Positions 1-8,517 of a stretch of 42,029 nt of DNA are shown here, in pieces (positions within the stretch are counted from its first letter, which is position 1; every line of letters starts with the position of its first letter). The notes under the pieces were generated by a model, which did not search any database, was not told the DNA's origin, and was given only the letters and a program-made list of their open reading frames with translations. Both the position numbers and the translations under genes were made by a program. Source of the DNA: Gammaproteobacteria bacterium (GTDB taxonomy: Bacteria > Pseudomonadota > Gammaproteobacteria > JAGOUU01); the NCBI GenBank assembly GCA_018061105.1, contig JAGOUU010000008.1, positions 1-42,029 of the forward strand, read 5' to 3'.

Positions 1-127
1 CAGGACATGGGTCTCCACCAAGCTGCTTGTTATAGCTTAAATAGCTTACAACGGCTTTCGTGCTACCCATAAGAACCGCTAAGCCACCAACTACATCTAT
101 GCCTACCGAGATCAGCAAATTAAGTCC
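1..127 (-). other. Open minus-strand frame of unknown origin, cut by window edge and by dctA junction
   Basis: The minus strand is open from about 127 down to 1 and encodes a peptide containing GIDVVGGLAVLMGSTKAV and ending at the window edge. It begins directly after an in-frame TAA at 128-130. Base composition is clearly more GC-rich than the following kilobases. The plus-strand frame of dctA reads through this stretch only as non-homologous sequence. I do not recognise the peptide. It could be the interior of another gene (membrane-protein-like hydrophobic run) placed next to dctA by a rearrangement. Confidence 0.3.
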
Positions 128-907
128 TTACATATATTAGTAATTTCAATATTTATAGGAACTGCGTTGGCTTTAATGAAAAGCTCTGGCAAGCCTATAT
201 TAAATGGTATTCAGTTGTTCTATCACCTGTTATTTAAGTTGCTACATCTTGTTATATTATTAGCGCCGTTGGCTGTATTTGGCTCTATGGCTTATACAGT
301 TAGTAAATTTGGGTTGGCTACTTTAATTAGTTTAGGTGAAGTAATTTTATTGGTATTTTGTACATGTATTTTCTTTGTAGCTATAATATTGGGATTGATC
401 TGTCGAAGTCTAGGTTTACGAATAACTAAAATATTATATTATATTCGTGAAGAGATCATGCTAACTCTAGGTACTTCGACGTCTGAAATAGTCTTACCCA
501 GTCTAATAGAAAAATTAATCAAAAAAGGTTGTGATAAAGAAATTGTAGCTTTAGTTTTGCCAGCTGGTTATTCTTTTAATTTAGATGGTATGTCTATTTA
601 TTTAGGCATAGGGGTCGTCTTTCTTGCACAAGCTTATGGGGTAGATTTATCTTTTTCAAAAGAATTAATATTACTGGGTTTTATGTTATTAATTTCAAAA
701 GGCTCGGCAGGAGTCACTGGAGCTGGTTTCATTACTTTTACAGCTATTGTTACGACTACGAATATATTGCCAGTTGAAGGCCTGCCGTTATTATTATCTA
801 TAGATAGATTCATGTCGATTGCTAGATCTTTTACAAATATGGTAGGTAATGTCGTTGCTACTGTTGTAATTGATAGACTAGAAGATCCAAAGAAAATTAA
901 ATTTTAA
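128..907 (+). pseudogene. dctA: C4-dicarboxylate/Na+ symporter DctA, 5'-truncated
   Basis: The product matches the C-terminal 60 percent of the DctA/GltP (DAACS) family of inner-membrane sodium- or proton-coupled dicarboxylate carriers. Homology starts at about 131 (ILVISIFIGTALAL) and continues through the family signatures LGTSTSEIVLPSL, GYSFNLDGMSIYL, SKGSAGVTGAGF and DRFMSIARSFTNMVGN, ending at the normal C-terminus. The full-length family is about 430 residues; roughly the first 170-180 residues, with the early transmembrane helices, are missing. The frame stays open upstream to 83, but that part does not resemble the family. A TTG at 167 is the only start-like codon, without a convincing ribosome site. 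A transporter lacking half its helices is unlikely to work, so I call it a truncated gene. The alternative is that position 128 is an assembly junction. Confidence 0.8.
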
Positions 908-927
908 AAAATAAGCTTAAAAAAAAC

Positions 928-946
928 AATAATGATTATCATTTGA
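928..946. promoter_or_regulatory. Candidate Fur box
   Basis: The core at 931-943 reads AATGATTATCATT, a perfect 6-1-6 palindrome. It differs from the matching core of the classical Fur consensus only at the central base, and the 19-base window agrees at 14 positions. It ends six bases before the ATG of the dehydrogenase gene, a position suited to repression. In a genome this AT-rich a chance match is possible. Confidence 0.35.
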
Positions 947-952
947 ATTCAT

Positions 953-2332
953 ATGACTAATTTACAAACCATAAATCCTTCGACAGGCAAAATAATTAAA
1001 AGTTATAAATTACTGTCTGATGCAGATATAAATACTGTATTAAAAAAAGCTACTTTAGAACAGACTAAATGGGAAACAACAGAGCATAAAAGTCGGGCGC
1101 AGTTTTTTTTTAAATTAGCTGAATTATTAAAAATCGATAAAAATAAATATGCCGCTAGTATAACTACTGAGATGGGTAAGCCAATTGTACAAGCCCGGGC
1201 AGAAATCGAAAAATGTGCCTGGTTATGTGAATATTATGCTGAATTCTCAGAGCAGTATTTACAGAATAAAATAATCGATACTGGTTATAAAAAAAGCTAT
1301 ATTACTTATAAACCTTTGGGTGTAATCGTGGGTGTTATGCCGTGGAATTTTCCGTTTTGGCAGGTTTTTAGATTTGCCGTGCCTAGTTTAATGGCTGGTA
1401 ACACAGTAATAGTAAAACATGCTGAAAATTGTTTAGGTACTAGTGAATTAATTCAAGAATTATTTATTGCTGCAGGGTTTCCAGAATATATATTTAATAA
1501 TGTTATTATTGATCATGATCAAGTTAATAAAATTTTATCAGATCAACGCATTGCGGGGGTGTCTTTAACTGGCAGTGAGCGTGCAGGAAGTGCTATAGCT
1601 AGCACTGCAGGGAAATATTTAAAAAAGGTTGTTTTAGAACTAGGCGGCAATGATCCTTATATTATTTTAGCAGATGCTGATCTGGAAAAAGCTGCTAATG
1701 CTTGTTTGGCTTCTAGATTAACTAACACAGGTCAGGTTTGTATAGCAGCAAAAAGATTGATTGTAGAAAAACAAGTTTATAATCAATTTAAAAAATTAAT
1801 TTTAGAGAGAATAAAAAATTTTAAAATAGGCGATCCATTAGATGAATCTGTAAAAATAGGACCATTAGCTCGAGCAGATTTACGAGATAATCTGCATCGT
1901 CAAGTAACTGATAGCATAGCAGCAGGTGCTGTATGCCTAGTGGGCGGAAAATTACAATCTGAAAAAGAATCTGTAGGCAATTATTATCCGGTTACTGTTT
2001 TAGAAAAAATTACAAATACAATGCCTGCTTACTCAGAAGAATTATTTGGTCCGGTTATTTGTTTATTCGAAGCAGAAAGCGCAGATCATGCTATAGAAAT
2101 TGCAAATGATTCTAAATATGGCTTAGCAGGAGCAGTTTTTACTAACAATATAGATTGCGGTGAAATGATTGCTAATACTAGATTAAAAGTCGGAACAGCT
2201 GCAGTTAATAGTTTTGTCTCGTCTGATCCCAGGTTACCATTTGGCGGGATTAAATGCTCGGGTTATGGCCGAGAGTTAGGCGAGGTAGGTATTCAAGAAT
2301 TTGTTAATATAAAGACTATTATATTAAATTAG
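953..2332 (+). CDS. NAD(P)-dependent aldehyde dehydrogenase, succinate-semialdehyde type (Sad/GabD-like)
   Basis: This 459-residue protein has the full aldehyde dehydrogenase fold. The cofactor-side motif PWNFP is at 130-134, the general-base glutamate E229 lies in VLELGGND, and the nucleophile C263 lies in NTGQVCIAAKR. The C-terminal PFGGIKCSGYGRELG motif is present. Length and motifs fit the Sad/YneI branch of succinate-semialdehyde dehydrogenases (about 460 residues), which oxidise succinate semialdehyde to succinate and so feed the TCA cycle. Substrate specificity cannot be proved from sequence. The start ATG has no clear Shine-Dalgarno sequence. A possible Fur site lies just upstream. 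Neighbouring dctA remains hint at C4-acid metabolism, but that gene is broken. Confidence 0.85.
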   Translation: MTNLQTINPSTGKIIKSYKLLSDADINTVLKKATLEQTKWETTEHKSRAQFFFKLAELLKIDKNKYAASITTEMGKPIVQARAEIEKCAWLCEYYAEFSEQYLQNKIIDTGYKKSYITYKPLGVIVGVMPWNFPFWQVFRFAVPSLMAGNTVIVKHAENCLGTSELIQELFIAAGFPEYIFNNVIIDHDQVNKILSDQRIAGVSLTGSERAGSAIASTAGKYLKKVVLELGGNDPYIILADADLEKAANACLASRLTNTGQVCIAAKRLIVEKQVYNQFKKLILERIKNFKIGDPLDESVKIGPLARADLRDNLHRQVTDSIAAGAVCLVGGKLQSEKESVGNYYPVTVLEKITNTMPAYSEELFGPVICLFEAESADHAIEIANDSKYGLAGAVFTNNIDCGEMIANTRLKVGTAAVNSFVSSDPRLPFGGIKCSGYGRELGEVGIQEFVNIKTIILN

Positions 2333-2360
2333 TAAAAGAACATGATGAGATTCTTACTGG

Positions 2361-3002
2361 TTAACGCCCCTGAGCGCGTATTCCAGCTGCTGTCGCTTGA
2401 TCCAATGGATTATACTGGTTATTTTCTGCAGAATAAGTAATAATTTCCCCTGATTTGATATCAAAAAACCACAGATGAATGCTCAGCTCTTTGTTTTCTA
2501 TTTTTTGAGTTATCCAGGGAAAAGTAAGACAATTTGCGTGAGATTTATGTAGAGCAAATTTAGCATATTGATCAGGATCATAATGCCTGTGATCTTCGCT
2601 ATCAACGATAGAAACCCAATTAGTAATAAAATCATTAGGTACAACAGGTTTGTCGCTTAGTAATGTTTTTATACCACCGCATTGACTGTGACCAAGCAAA
2701 ATTAAGTGTTTTACTTTGAGATGACAAACAGCAAACTCAAGAGCTGCGCTGACACCGTGGTGAAGTTCATCTTTTTCATATGGCGGTACAATGTTGGCAA
2801 CATTGCGGACAACAAATAAATCGCCGGGATCACATTGCAGGATTAAGGCTGGATCAACTCGGGAATCACAACAAGCAATTACCATAATGCCAGGGTGCTG
2901 GCCGTGTTCAGATAGATTGCGCATAATAGATCTGTTACCACGAGTATATTTATTACGAAAACTTTTATAGCCTTTGAGAATTTTTGCAAAACTTTTTTGC
3001 AT
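2361..3002 (-). CDS. can: Beta-class carbonic anhydrase
   Basis: The 213-residue product interconverts CO2 and bicarbonate in the cytoplasm. The beta-class zinc site is complete: C44 and the D46/R48 dyad in CCDSR, and H105 with C108 in GHSQCGG. Length is close to the usual 210-220 residues. It lies 59 bases beyond the end of bioD on the same strand, so it could be read from the biotin operon, although about 60 AT-rich bases separate them and an own promoter is possible. Bicarbonate is the substrate of biotin-dependent carboxylases and CO2 is used by dethiobiotin synthetase, which makes the adjacency sensible but not proof of a link. Confidence 0.93.
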   Translation of the reverse strand: MQKSFAKILKGYKSFRNKYTRGNRSIMRNLSEHGQHPGIMVIACCDSRVDPALILQCDPGDLFVVRNVANIVPPYEKDELHHGVSAALEFAVCHLKVKHLILLGHSQCGGIKTLLSDKPVVPNDFITNWVSIVDSEDHRHYDPDQYAKFALHKSHANCLTFPWITQKIENKELSIHLWFFDIKSGEIITYSAENNQYNPLDQATAAGIRAQGR

Positions 3003-3061
3003 ATTAAGTCCTTTGATATTAATAAATATATAATAAATTCATGGTGTACAATATTCTACAA

Positions 3062-3751
3062 TTACAATATTAACGGAAGCTGAATATTAATCACCGGAGA
3101 TTGTCTGTAATCCGTGTAGTCTATATAATCTAAATAGTCTATTTTTCCTAAACATGGTGCTGAAATATTTTTATTCAAATAAGTTATGTTATCTTCTTGC
3201 GCAAAATCATCAATATTTTTAGCTAAACAGTTAGCTATCCACCCGTGTAATTTTAATTGTTTATGTTTTATGGCCTCTGCAGTTAATAAACTATGATTAA
3301 GACAGCCTAATTTTAATCCTATTACTAATATAATAGGTATATTTAAGTTTACAGCCAGATCCGCCATAGTTTCAGTATTATTCAAAGGGCATAGCCAGCC
3401 ACCAGCGCCTTCTATTAGACAGTAATCAGGTTGATATATATTTATGTTGTTTGTACAAGCTAGACTAAGATCTCTTGCTGTAAAATTTTGATTAATTATG
3501 TGGGGTGAAACAGGAGGTAAAAAACAATAGGGGTTAACATGCTGATACAATGGTTTTAAATTACTGGCTTGTTGCAATAAAACAGCATCAGAGTTTAATA
3601 AATTTTGATCTTGGTGATAACCACCGGTGGCAATGGGTTTTAGGCCCAATACTGTTTTGTTTTGATTTTGTAAATAATTTATTAGACTTAATGTAACTGT
3701 AGTTTTACCAATATTAGTGTCTGTGCCAGCGATAAAGAAAGTTTTTGTCAT
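3062..3751 (-). CDS. bioD: Dethiobiotin synthetase BioD
   Basis: BioD closes the ureido ring of dethiobiotin from 7,8-diaminopelargonic acid, CO2 and ATP. The 229-residue protein starts with the modified P-loop GTDTNIGKTT (9-18) typical of the family, followed by the substrate lysine region KPIATGG and the EGAGGW motif. The C-terminus carries a short Tyr/Asp-rich stretch (YLDYIDYTDY) that looks like local low complexity. It is the last gene of the bioB-F-H-C-D unit, 27 bases after bioC. Its substrate is normally made by BioA, which is not encoded in this window. Confidence 0.93.
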   Translation of the reverse strand: MTKTFFIAGTDTNIGKTTVTLSLINYLQNQNKTVLGLKPIATGGYHQDQNLLNSDAVLLQQASNLKPLYQHVNPYCFLPPVSPHIINQNFTARDLSLACTNNINIYQPDYCLIEGAGGWLCPLNNTETMADLAVNLNIPIILVIGLKLGCLNHSLLTAEAIKHKQLKLHGWIANCLAKNIDDFAQEDNITYLNKNISAPCLGKIDYLDYIDYTDYRQSPVINIQLPLIL

Positions 3752-3778
3752 ATATATTATTTATATATTTATTTTTAA

Positions 3779-4648
3779 TTATTTTTTTATTATTTTTTCT
3801 ATGGGAACTGCGATTTCACTTAATTCTGGGTGTTTTACTCGCACTGGTTTCGCTAATTTAAAAGCATGAGCATAGATGACTTCATAAGTTAAGGGGTATT
3901 TATTATCAGACTGTTTAAATTTTTCATAGGCGTAATATAGTTGATTAAACTTATATTTACCAAATAAAGTTTTTCTGTAATTTGCTGATAGTTTGGTATT
4001 AGCCCCTAAGGCTTTTAGATCTTTTAATATATTTATTATATTTTTATAAGTTAAAGTAAATTGATCATTGTCCATTACTGGGTGAGCAAACTTGTTTTGT
4101 ACTAGCATATCTCCTAGATCGTGCATATCAATAAAATTATTAACATGATCATATTCAGGATCGACAGCATTTAAAGCTTCTTTAAGTTCATACAGAGAAC
4201 TTGGTCCAGGGATTGAAAAGATAAATAAACCATCATTTTTTAAAATTCTATAACATTCACGAAAAACATCAGCAATATTATCACACCATTGGAGACTAAA
4301 ATTAGAGAATATAATATCTACAGAATTATCAGCAATTGGTATATTATTAATATCAGCACATATAAATAGATTATTGTTATTTTGGTTATTTAATTTTGCA
4401 ATATTTAACATTTGCTCAGCAAAATCTAAGCCAATTATTTTACTATCAGGGTAAAGATTAGCTAGTGGCGGAATAGAAAGCCCTGTGCCGATACCTAAAT
4501 CTAAGATTAATTCAGGTTTTATAGTAAAAAATTCTAATTGTTCAGTTAGTCTATGGCAAATTTCTTGCTGTAGTACAGCTGTTGTACTATAGGAAGCAGC
4601 AGCTTTATTAAAAGCCTGTTTTATTTTATTATAATAGTCTGGGTTCAT
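3779..4648 (-). CDS. bioC: Malonyl-[ACP] O-methyltransferase BioC
   Basis: BioC methylates malonyl-ACP so that fatty-acid synthesis can build the pimeloyl chain of biotin. The 289-residue protein has the class I SAM-binding motif LDLGIGTGLS (49-58), a typical acidic motif near ICADINNIPI and the post-motif SNFSLQWC seen in BioC proteins. The length is somewhat above E. coli BioC (251) but normal for many gammaproteobacteria. The start overlaps the end of bioH by 20 bases, indicating translational coupling. The final residues are lysine-rich (KIIKK). Confidence 0.9.
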   Translation of the reverse strand: MNPDYYNKIKQAFNKAAASYSTTAVLQQEICHRLTEQLEFFTIKPELILDLGIGTGLSIPPLANLYPDSKIIGLDFAEQMLNIAKLNNQNNNNLFICADINNIPIADNSVDIIFSNFSLQWCDNIADVFRECYRILKNDGLFIFSIPGPSSLYELKEALNAVDPEYDHVNNFIDMHDLGDMLVQNKFAHPVMDNDQFTLTYKNIINILKDLKALGANTKLSANYRKTLFGKYKFNQLYYAYEKFKQSDNKYPLTYEVIYAHAFKLAKPVRVKHPELSEIAVPIEKIIKK

Positions 4649-5423
4649 ATTGTAGGTTTTTCTCTAAGCAAAAATAAAATTCTTCAGGTTCAGTTATAAA
4701 AGGCATATGACCAGAATTAAGTAATAAATAAGTTTTTATGTTGGGATGGTTTTCTGCTAGCCATGTCTGCAAGCTTTGGTTAACTAAGCGATCCTGACGT
4801 CCGAGGATAAAATATAATTTATTGTTATCAATAATATTGAGCAGCTCACGATAGTCTTGTTTTAAAATATTAAGCCCCCACTTAAGACCATCTATAGATG
4901 CTGGAGTAGAATGATTATTTATAGTCACTAATTGTTTATACAGCTTTTTAGAAGAATTATTTTCTGCATTCATGGTTTGCAATAACATAAAATTATTCAA
5001 AGTTTTAGTATAATTGTTTAACAAATCTTCAGAAAATTTATCCCATGTTTCAATATTAACGCCATGAATCCAAAAGGGGGAATTATCATTATTGATAAAA
5101 CAGGGTGTACTGGCGCACAGAAAGACTTTATTAAAGACTTCAGGAAACTTAGCTTTTAATTGCAAAGCTATAATGCCACCTAATGACCAGCCGAGTATAT
5201 TTATATTTTTAGATACTGGGATCTTAGAAATTAAATATTCGAGATAATAATTAGTAGCACAAAACAGCTGATTATATTTTTCTTCACCATGGCCGTTTAA
5301 GTCAAGGGGTAAAATATTATAATTATTATAGTGAGTTTGTAGGTATTCAAGATTCATTTGCCAGATAGCACTATTGAATCCCCATCCGTGTAGTAGTACT
5401 AAAGTAGATTTATTATGGCTCAT
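4629..5423 (-). CDS. bioH: Pimeloyl-[ACP] methyl ester esterase BioH
   Basis: BioH removes the methyl group from pimeloyl-ACP methyl ester, ending chain elongation in biotin synthesis. The 264-residue alpha/beta hydrolase shows the oxyanion motif LLHGWGFNSAIW near 10-21, nucleophile S80 in GWSLGG, acid D211 in LGRQDRLV and base H239 in NSGHMPF. Its position between bioF and bioC, overlapping both (11 and 20 bases), supports the assignment over other hydrolases. Confidence 0.93.
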   Translation of the reverse strand: MSHNKSTLVLLHGWGFNSAIWQMNLEYLQTHYNNYNILPLDLNGHGEEKYNQLFCATNYYLEYLISKIPVSKNINILGWSLGGIIALQLKAKFPEVFNKVFLCASTPCFINNDNSPFWIHGVNIETWDKFSEDLLNNYTKTLNNFMLLQTMNAENNSSKKLYKQLVTINNHSTPASIDGLKWGLNILKQDYRELLNIIDNNKLYFILGRQDRLVNQSLQTWLAENHPNIKTYLLLNSGHMPFITEPEEFYFCLEKNLQYEPRLL

Positions 5424-6648
5424 AATTGTTTAAAATTTTAATCAAATAATCAAGATCTTCTTGAGTATGTTTAGCTGAAAGAGTTAGCCGTATTCTAGCT
5501 TTATTAGCAGGAACAGTCGGGGCCCGTATAGCGGTTACAATAATATTATTTTGTGCTAAATATTCGGTTATTTTTATACAGTCTGTATTACGGCCTAATA
5601 TAATAGGCTGAATAGGTGATTGATCGTTAATTAAACTCAGATCAAGCTTTAGATTTAGATTTAAATTTGAACTTTTAATTTGTTCACAAAAATATTGAAT
5701 ATTAGTAAATAATTGTTCACGGTAACTAGAATCTTGTAAATTTAATTGTATTGCATATAGACTAGCTGCAGCTGCTATCGGTGATAAACTGGTTGTATAA
5801 ATATAAGGTCTGGCAAATTGTATAAGGCTTTCTATAAAGATCTTAGGTCCTGCAACAAATGCCCCCGCAGAGCCAATTGCTTTGCCAAAAGTTCCCATGA
5901 CTAATTTTGGAGTGTTAGTCGAGTTTATATCAATATTTGTAGATAAACCACGTCCGCTATTATATAAACCAAAAGCATGCGAATCGTCAATAACTAGAAC
6001 AGAATTGTTTAAACCTAACTGGTTTATTTTAGATATTTCAGACATTTCGGATAAAGGCGCAAAGTCACCATCCATGCTGAATAAGCTCTCTGTAAATATA
6101 ATATTATTTTGATAATTATTATATTTTTGTAACAATAACTGTAAGTGATTTAGATTATTATGTTTATAACGTATATATTTGCAATTTGCTAATCTTGAGC
6201 CATCTAAAAGAGACGCATGGTTGTTATGATCATGTATCGCAATTGTATTCTGATTGTCTATATTTAATAAGACATCAGCAATGGCTAAATTAGCCATATA
6301 ACCTGAAGGGAACAGAATAGCCTGTTCGCATTTGACTAACCCAGCTACTAATAATTCTAGATCCTGATGGATAGTATGATAGCCACTGATCATATTAGAA
6401 GCACCACTACCAGTGCCTATGATAGGTAATAGGGCCTGAAGTTTTTTTATGATATATTCATTGTTAGCGAAGCCTAAATAATCATTACTAGAGAAATTAA
6501 GTTTATTTTTTTGTCTTATAGCCTGGCTTTTAATAAATTTTAGACGACTGCGATAAAGATTGTCTTTATAGTGTTTAGTTAATCTAGATTGAATTTGAGA
6601 AACTATATTAGAAGTAATTTTAACTAGCGCAGGTGCTGTGGCATTCAT
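5413..6648 (-). CDS. bioF: 8-amino-7-oxononanoate synthase BioF
   Basis: BioF is a PLP enzyme that condenses pimeloyl-ACP with alanine. The 411-residue protein has [10 protein letters not shown] (51-60), the cofactor aspartate in DDSHAFG (221-227) and the Schiff-base lysine K256 in [10 protein letters not shown]. The family is usually 380-390 residues; the extra length is an N-terminal extension of about 20 residues, so translation may begin later. The annotated ATG lies 29 bases inside the end of bioB. It belongs to the overlapping bio operon. Confidence 0.93.
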   Translation of the reverse strand: MNATAPALVKITSNIVSQIQSRLTKHYKDNLYRSRLKFIKSQAIRQKNKLNFSSNDYLGFANNEYIIKKLQALLPIIGTGSGASNMISGYHTIHQDLELLVAGLVKCEQAILFPSGYMANLAIADVLLNIDNQNTIAIHDHNNHASLLDGSRLANCKYIRYKHNNLNHLQLLLQKYNNYQNNIIFTESLFSMDGDFAPLSEMSEISKINQLGLNNSVLVIDDSHAFGLYNSGRGLSTNIDINSTNTPKLVMGTFGKAIGSAGAFVAGPKIFIESLIQFARPYIYTTSLSPIAAAASLYAIQLNLQDSSYREQLFTNIQYFCEQIKSSNLNLNLKLDLSLINDQSPIQPIILGRNTDCIKITEYLAQNNIIVTAIRAPTVPANKARIRLTLSAKHTQEDLDYLIKILNNYEP

Positions 6649-7630
6649 TGTGTTTTAAATTTGATTCTGTGCGTTCTGGGTTTTTCTCTGGCCGTATACC
6701 TAGTTTAGTGAACATCTCTTGATCATGCTCGGTAGTAGGTAGGGGAGTGACAAATAATTTATCGCCATAATGGATAGAGTTCGCTCCCGCGAAAAAACAT
6801 AAAGCATGGCATTCATCAGTCATTGATTTGCGGCCAGCTGATAGGCGCACATAGGCTTTTGGCATCATAATTCTAGCAACAGCGACTATACGAACAAATT
6901 CTATAGGATCAACTGCCGTACTATCTTCTAGCGGTGTACCTGGGATAGAGATTAATTGGTTAATAGGCACTGACTCAGGATGCTTTGGCATATTAGCTAA
7001 TTCCTGAAGAAATTTAAAACGATCTACCTGGCTTTCACCCATGCCCATAATACCGCCACAACAAACGTTAATATTATTTTGGCGTAGTCTCTCTAACGTA
7101 TCTAAACGATCTTGGAAATCTCGAGTATTAATAACTTTTTCATAATATTCTCTTGATGTGTCTATATTGTGATTATAATAATCTAAACCAGCAGCTTTCA
7201 GCTCAGCGGCTTGTTCATCAGAGAGCATGCCTAATGTCATACAAGTTTCTAAATTCAAGTTTTTGATAGCTTTAAGGATCTCTAATACTTTAGGAAAATC
7301 TTTTTTAGGAGGATTACGCCAAGCTGCACCCATGCAGAATCTTGTTGCACCTTTTGCTTTTGCAATATGGGCAAATTCAATGACTTTGTCGACTGATAAT
7401 AAGCCTTCAGCTTCAGTATTAGTTTTATAATGCGCACTTTGGGGACAATAAGCACAATTTTCCGGACAGCGACCAGTTTTTATGCTCAATAGAGTACTAA
7501 TTTGTACGGTATTGGGATCAAAATATTTTCTATGGATAGTCTGGGCCTTGAATAATAGATCGTTAAACGGTAGAGTATAGAGACTTTCAATTTCGTTAAC
7601 GGTCCAATTATTACGTACTTCAGGGATCAT
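6620..7630 (-). CDS. bioB: Biotin synthase BioB
   Basis: BioB is the radical SAM enzyme that inserts sulfur into dethiobiotin. The 4Fe-4S cysteines lie in a C-x3-C-x2-C motif ([13 protein letters not shown]). The frame is open to an ATG at 7675, but I place the start at the internal ATG at 7630 (336 residues, beginning [10 protein letters not shown]). The protein then aligns with the usual N-terminus (R-x-WT about residue 6-10). In addition a TTGACA-N16-TATCAT promoter ends at 7676, so the mRNA cannot contain the 7675 codon. No strong Shine-Dalgarno is seen before either start. It is first in the bioB-F-H-C-D operon and overlaps bioF by 29 bases. A BirA-type operator covers the promoter. Confidence 0.92.
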   Translation of the reverse strand: MIPEVRNNWTVNEIESLYTLPFNDLLFKAQTIHRKYFDPNTVQISTLLSIKTGRCPENCAYCPQSAHYKTNTEAEGLLSVDKVIEFAHIAKAKGATRFCMGAAWRNPPKKDFPKVLEILKAIKNLNLETCMTLGMLSDEQAAELKAAGLDYYNHNIDTSREYYEKVINTRDFQDRLDTLERLRQNNINVCCGGIMGMGESQVDRFKFLQELANMPKHPESVPINQLISIPGTPLEDSTAVDPIEFVRIVAVARIMMPKAYVRLSAGRKSMTDECHALCFFAGANSIHYGDKLFVTPLPTTEHDQEMFTKLGIRPEKNPERTESNLKHNECHSTCAS

Positions 7631-7675
7631 TGATGTTAATTTAATAAAATAATTATAAAAGAGATCTAATTTCAT

Positions 7676-7703
7676 ATGATAAGGCTACTGAACAAATTGT
7701 CAA
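7676..7703 (-). promoter_or_regulatory. bioB operon promoter
   Basis: Read on the minus strand, a consensus -35 box TTGACA (7698-7703) is followed after 16 bases by TATCAT (7676-7681), five of six matches to the -10 consensus. Transcription would begin near 7669. The -10 box coincides with the first two codons of comF, so the divergent genes share their control region. The -35 box lies inside the left half of the BirA-like operator. Confidence 0.65.
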
Positions 7704-8509
7704 CTATAATAATTAACCAAGTTTACAATCCTGTTTATCAACAGTTACACGAACGTTTAGCTATACCTAGACAGTGTTTATTATGTAAAACTACTATTTT
7801 TCAAAAAAATATATGTCATTACTGTAACAAAATATTAATCAGGCTTTCAAAAAAATGTCTAAACTGCCGTTGGCCTATTAGTAACGATTATAATAAATGT
7901 GAATTATGTGTTTATCAGAAGATACAAGAGTCTAATCATAGCAGTTATACTTATAATTATAATAATTTAGACTTAGATTATGAATTTGCTTGGTCAGATA
8001 TAAAAATAGCTTTTTCTTACATACATCCAATTGATAAAATTATCCAGCAATTTAAATATCTAGGTGATTTGACTAAGGGCAGGTTATTAGCTGAATTATT
8101 ACTAGAATATATTTGCAATAATTTGAACAGTACTAATAATTACTATAATTTTACAAATCTACCTGAAGTTATTATCCCAGTACCTATATACTATACCAAA
8201 TTAAAACAGCGTGGATTTAATCAGAGCTTGGTCATAGCAAAATATTTATCAAAAAAATTAAGCATACCCATAGACAATAATCTTATTGTCAAACATCAAT
8301 TGAGTCATCCTCAAATGGGTCTAGACCAAGCTGGGCGGATTAGTAATCTAGAAAATACTTTTTGTTTAAATAAGAAAGCCTACTATAAATCAGCAGTTAT
8401 TATCGACGATGTTGTAACAACAGGCAGTACAGTTGCAGTTATTGCTCAGTTATTAAGAAAAACTAAAATAAAAAATATTTCATTATGGGCAGTAGCTCGC
8501 CGTCATTAG
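7676..8509 (+). CDS. comF: ComF/GntX family phosphoribosyltransferase-like protein
   Basis: The 277-residue protein has the ComF layout. A zinc-ribbon-like N-terminal part has cysteine pairs (CLLC, CHYC, CLNC, CELC), and a C-terminal phosphoribosyltransferase fold follows with the PRPP loop [14 protein letters not shown]. The family is required for DNA uptake in naturally competent bacteria; its exact reaction is unknown. It is divergent from bioB, and its annotated ATG lies on the bioB -10 box, so the first codons double as bioB regulatory DNA. A weak ribosome site (AAGAGAT, 7659-7665) precedes the ATG. Comparable neighbours of bioB occur in other gammaproteobacteria. Confidence 0.85.
   Translation: MIRLLNKLSTIIINQVYNPVYQQLHERLAIPRQCLLCKTTIFQKNICHYCNKILIRLSKKCLNCRWPISNDYNKCELCVYQKIQESNHSSYTYNYNNLDLDYEFAWSDIKIAFSYIHPIDKIIQQFKYLGDLTKGRLLAELLLEYICNNLNSTNNYYNFTNLPEVIIPVPIYYTKLKQRGFNQSLVIAKYLSKKLSIPIDNNLIVKHQLSHPQMGLDQAGRISNLENTFCLNKKAYYKSAVIIDDVVTTGSTVAVIAQLLRKTKIKNISLWAVARRH
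7697..7728. promoter_or_regulatory. BirA-type biotin operator (bioO)
   Basis: TTGTCAACT (7697-7705) and AGTTTACAA (7720-7728) form an inverted repeat with one mismatch, separated by 14 bases. This fits the established bacterial BirA consensus TTGTNAACC / GGTTNACAA with a spacer of about 14-16 bases. It overlaps the -35 box of the bioB promoter, the expected place for biotinyl-AMP/BirA repression. It lies within codons 8-18 of comF. Confidence 0.75.
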
Positions 8510-8517
8510 TATTAATA

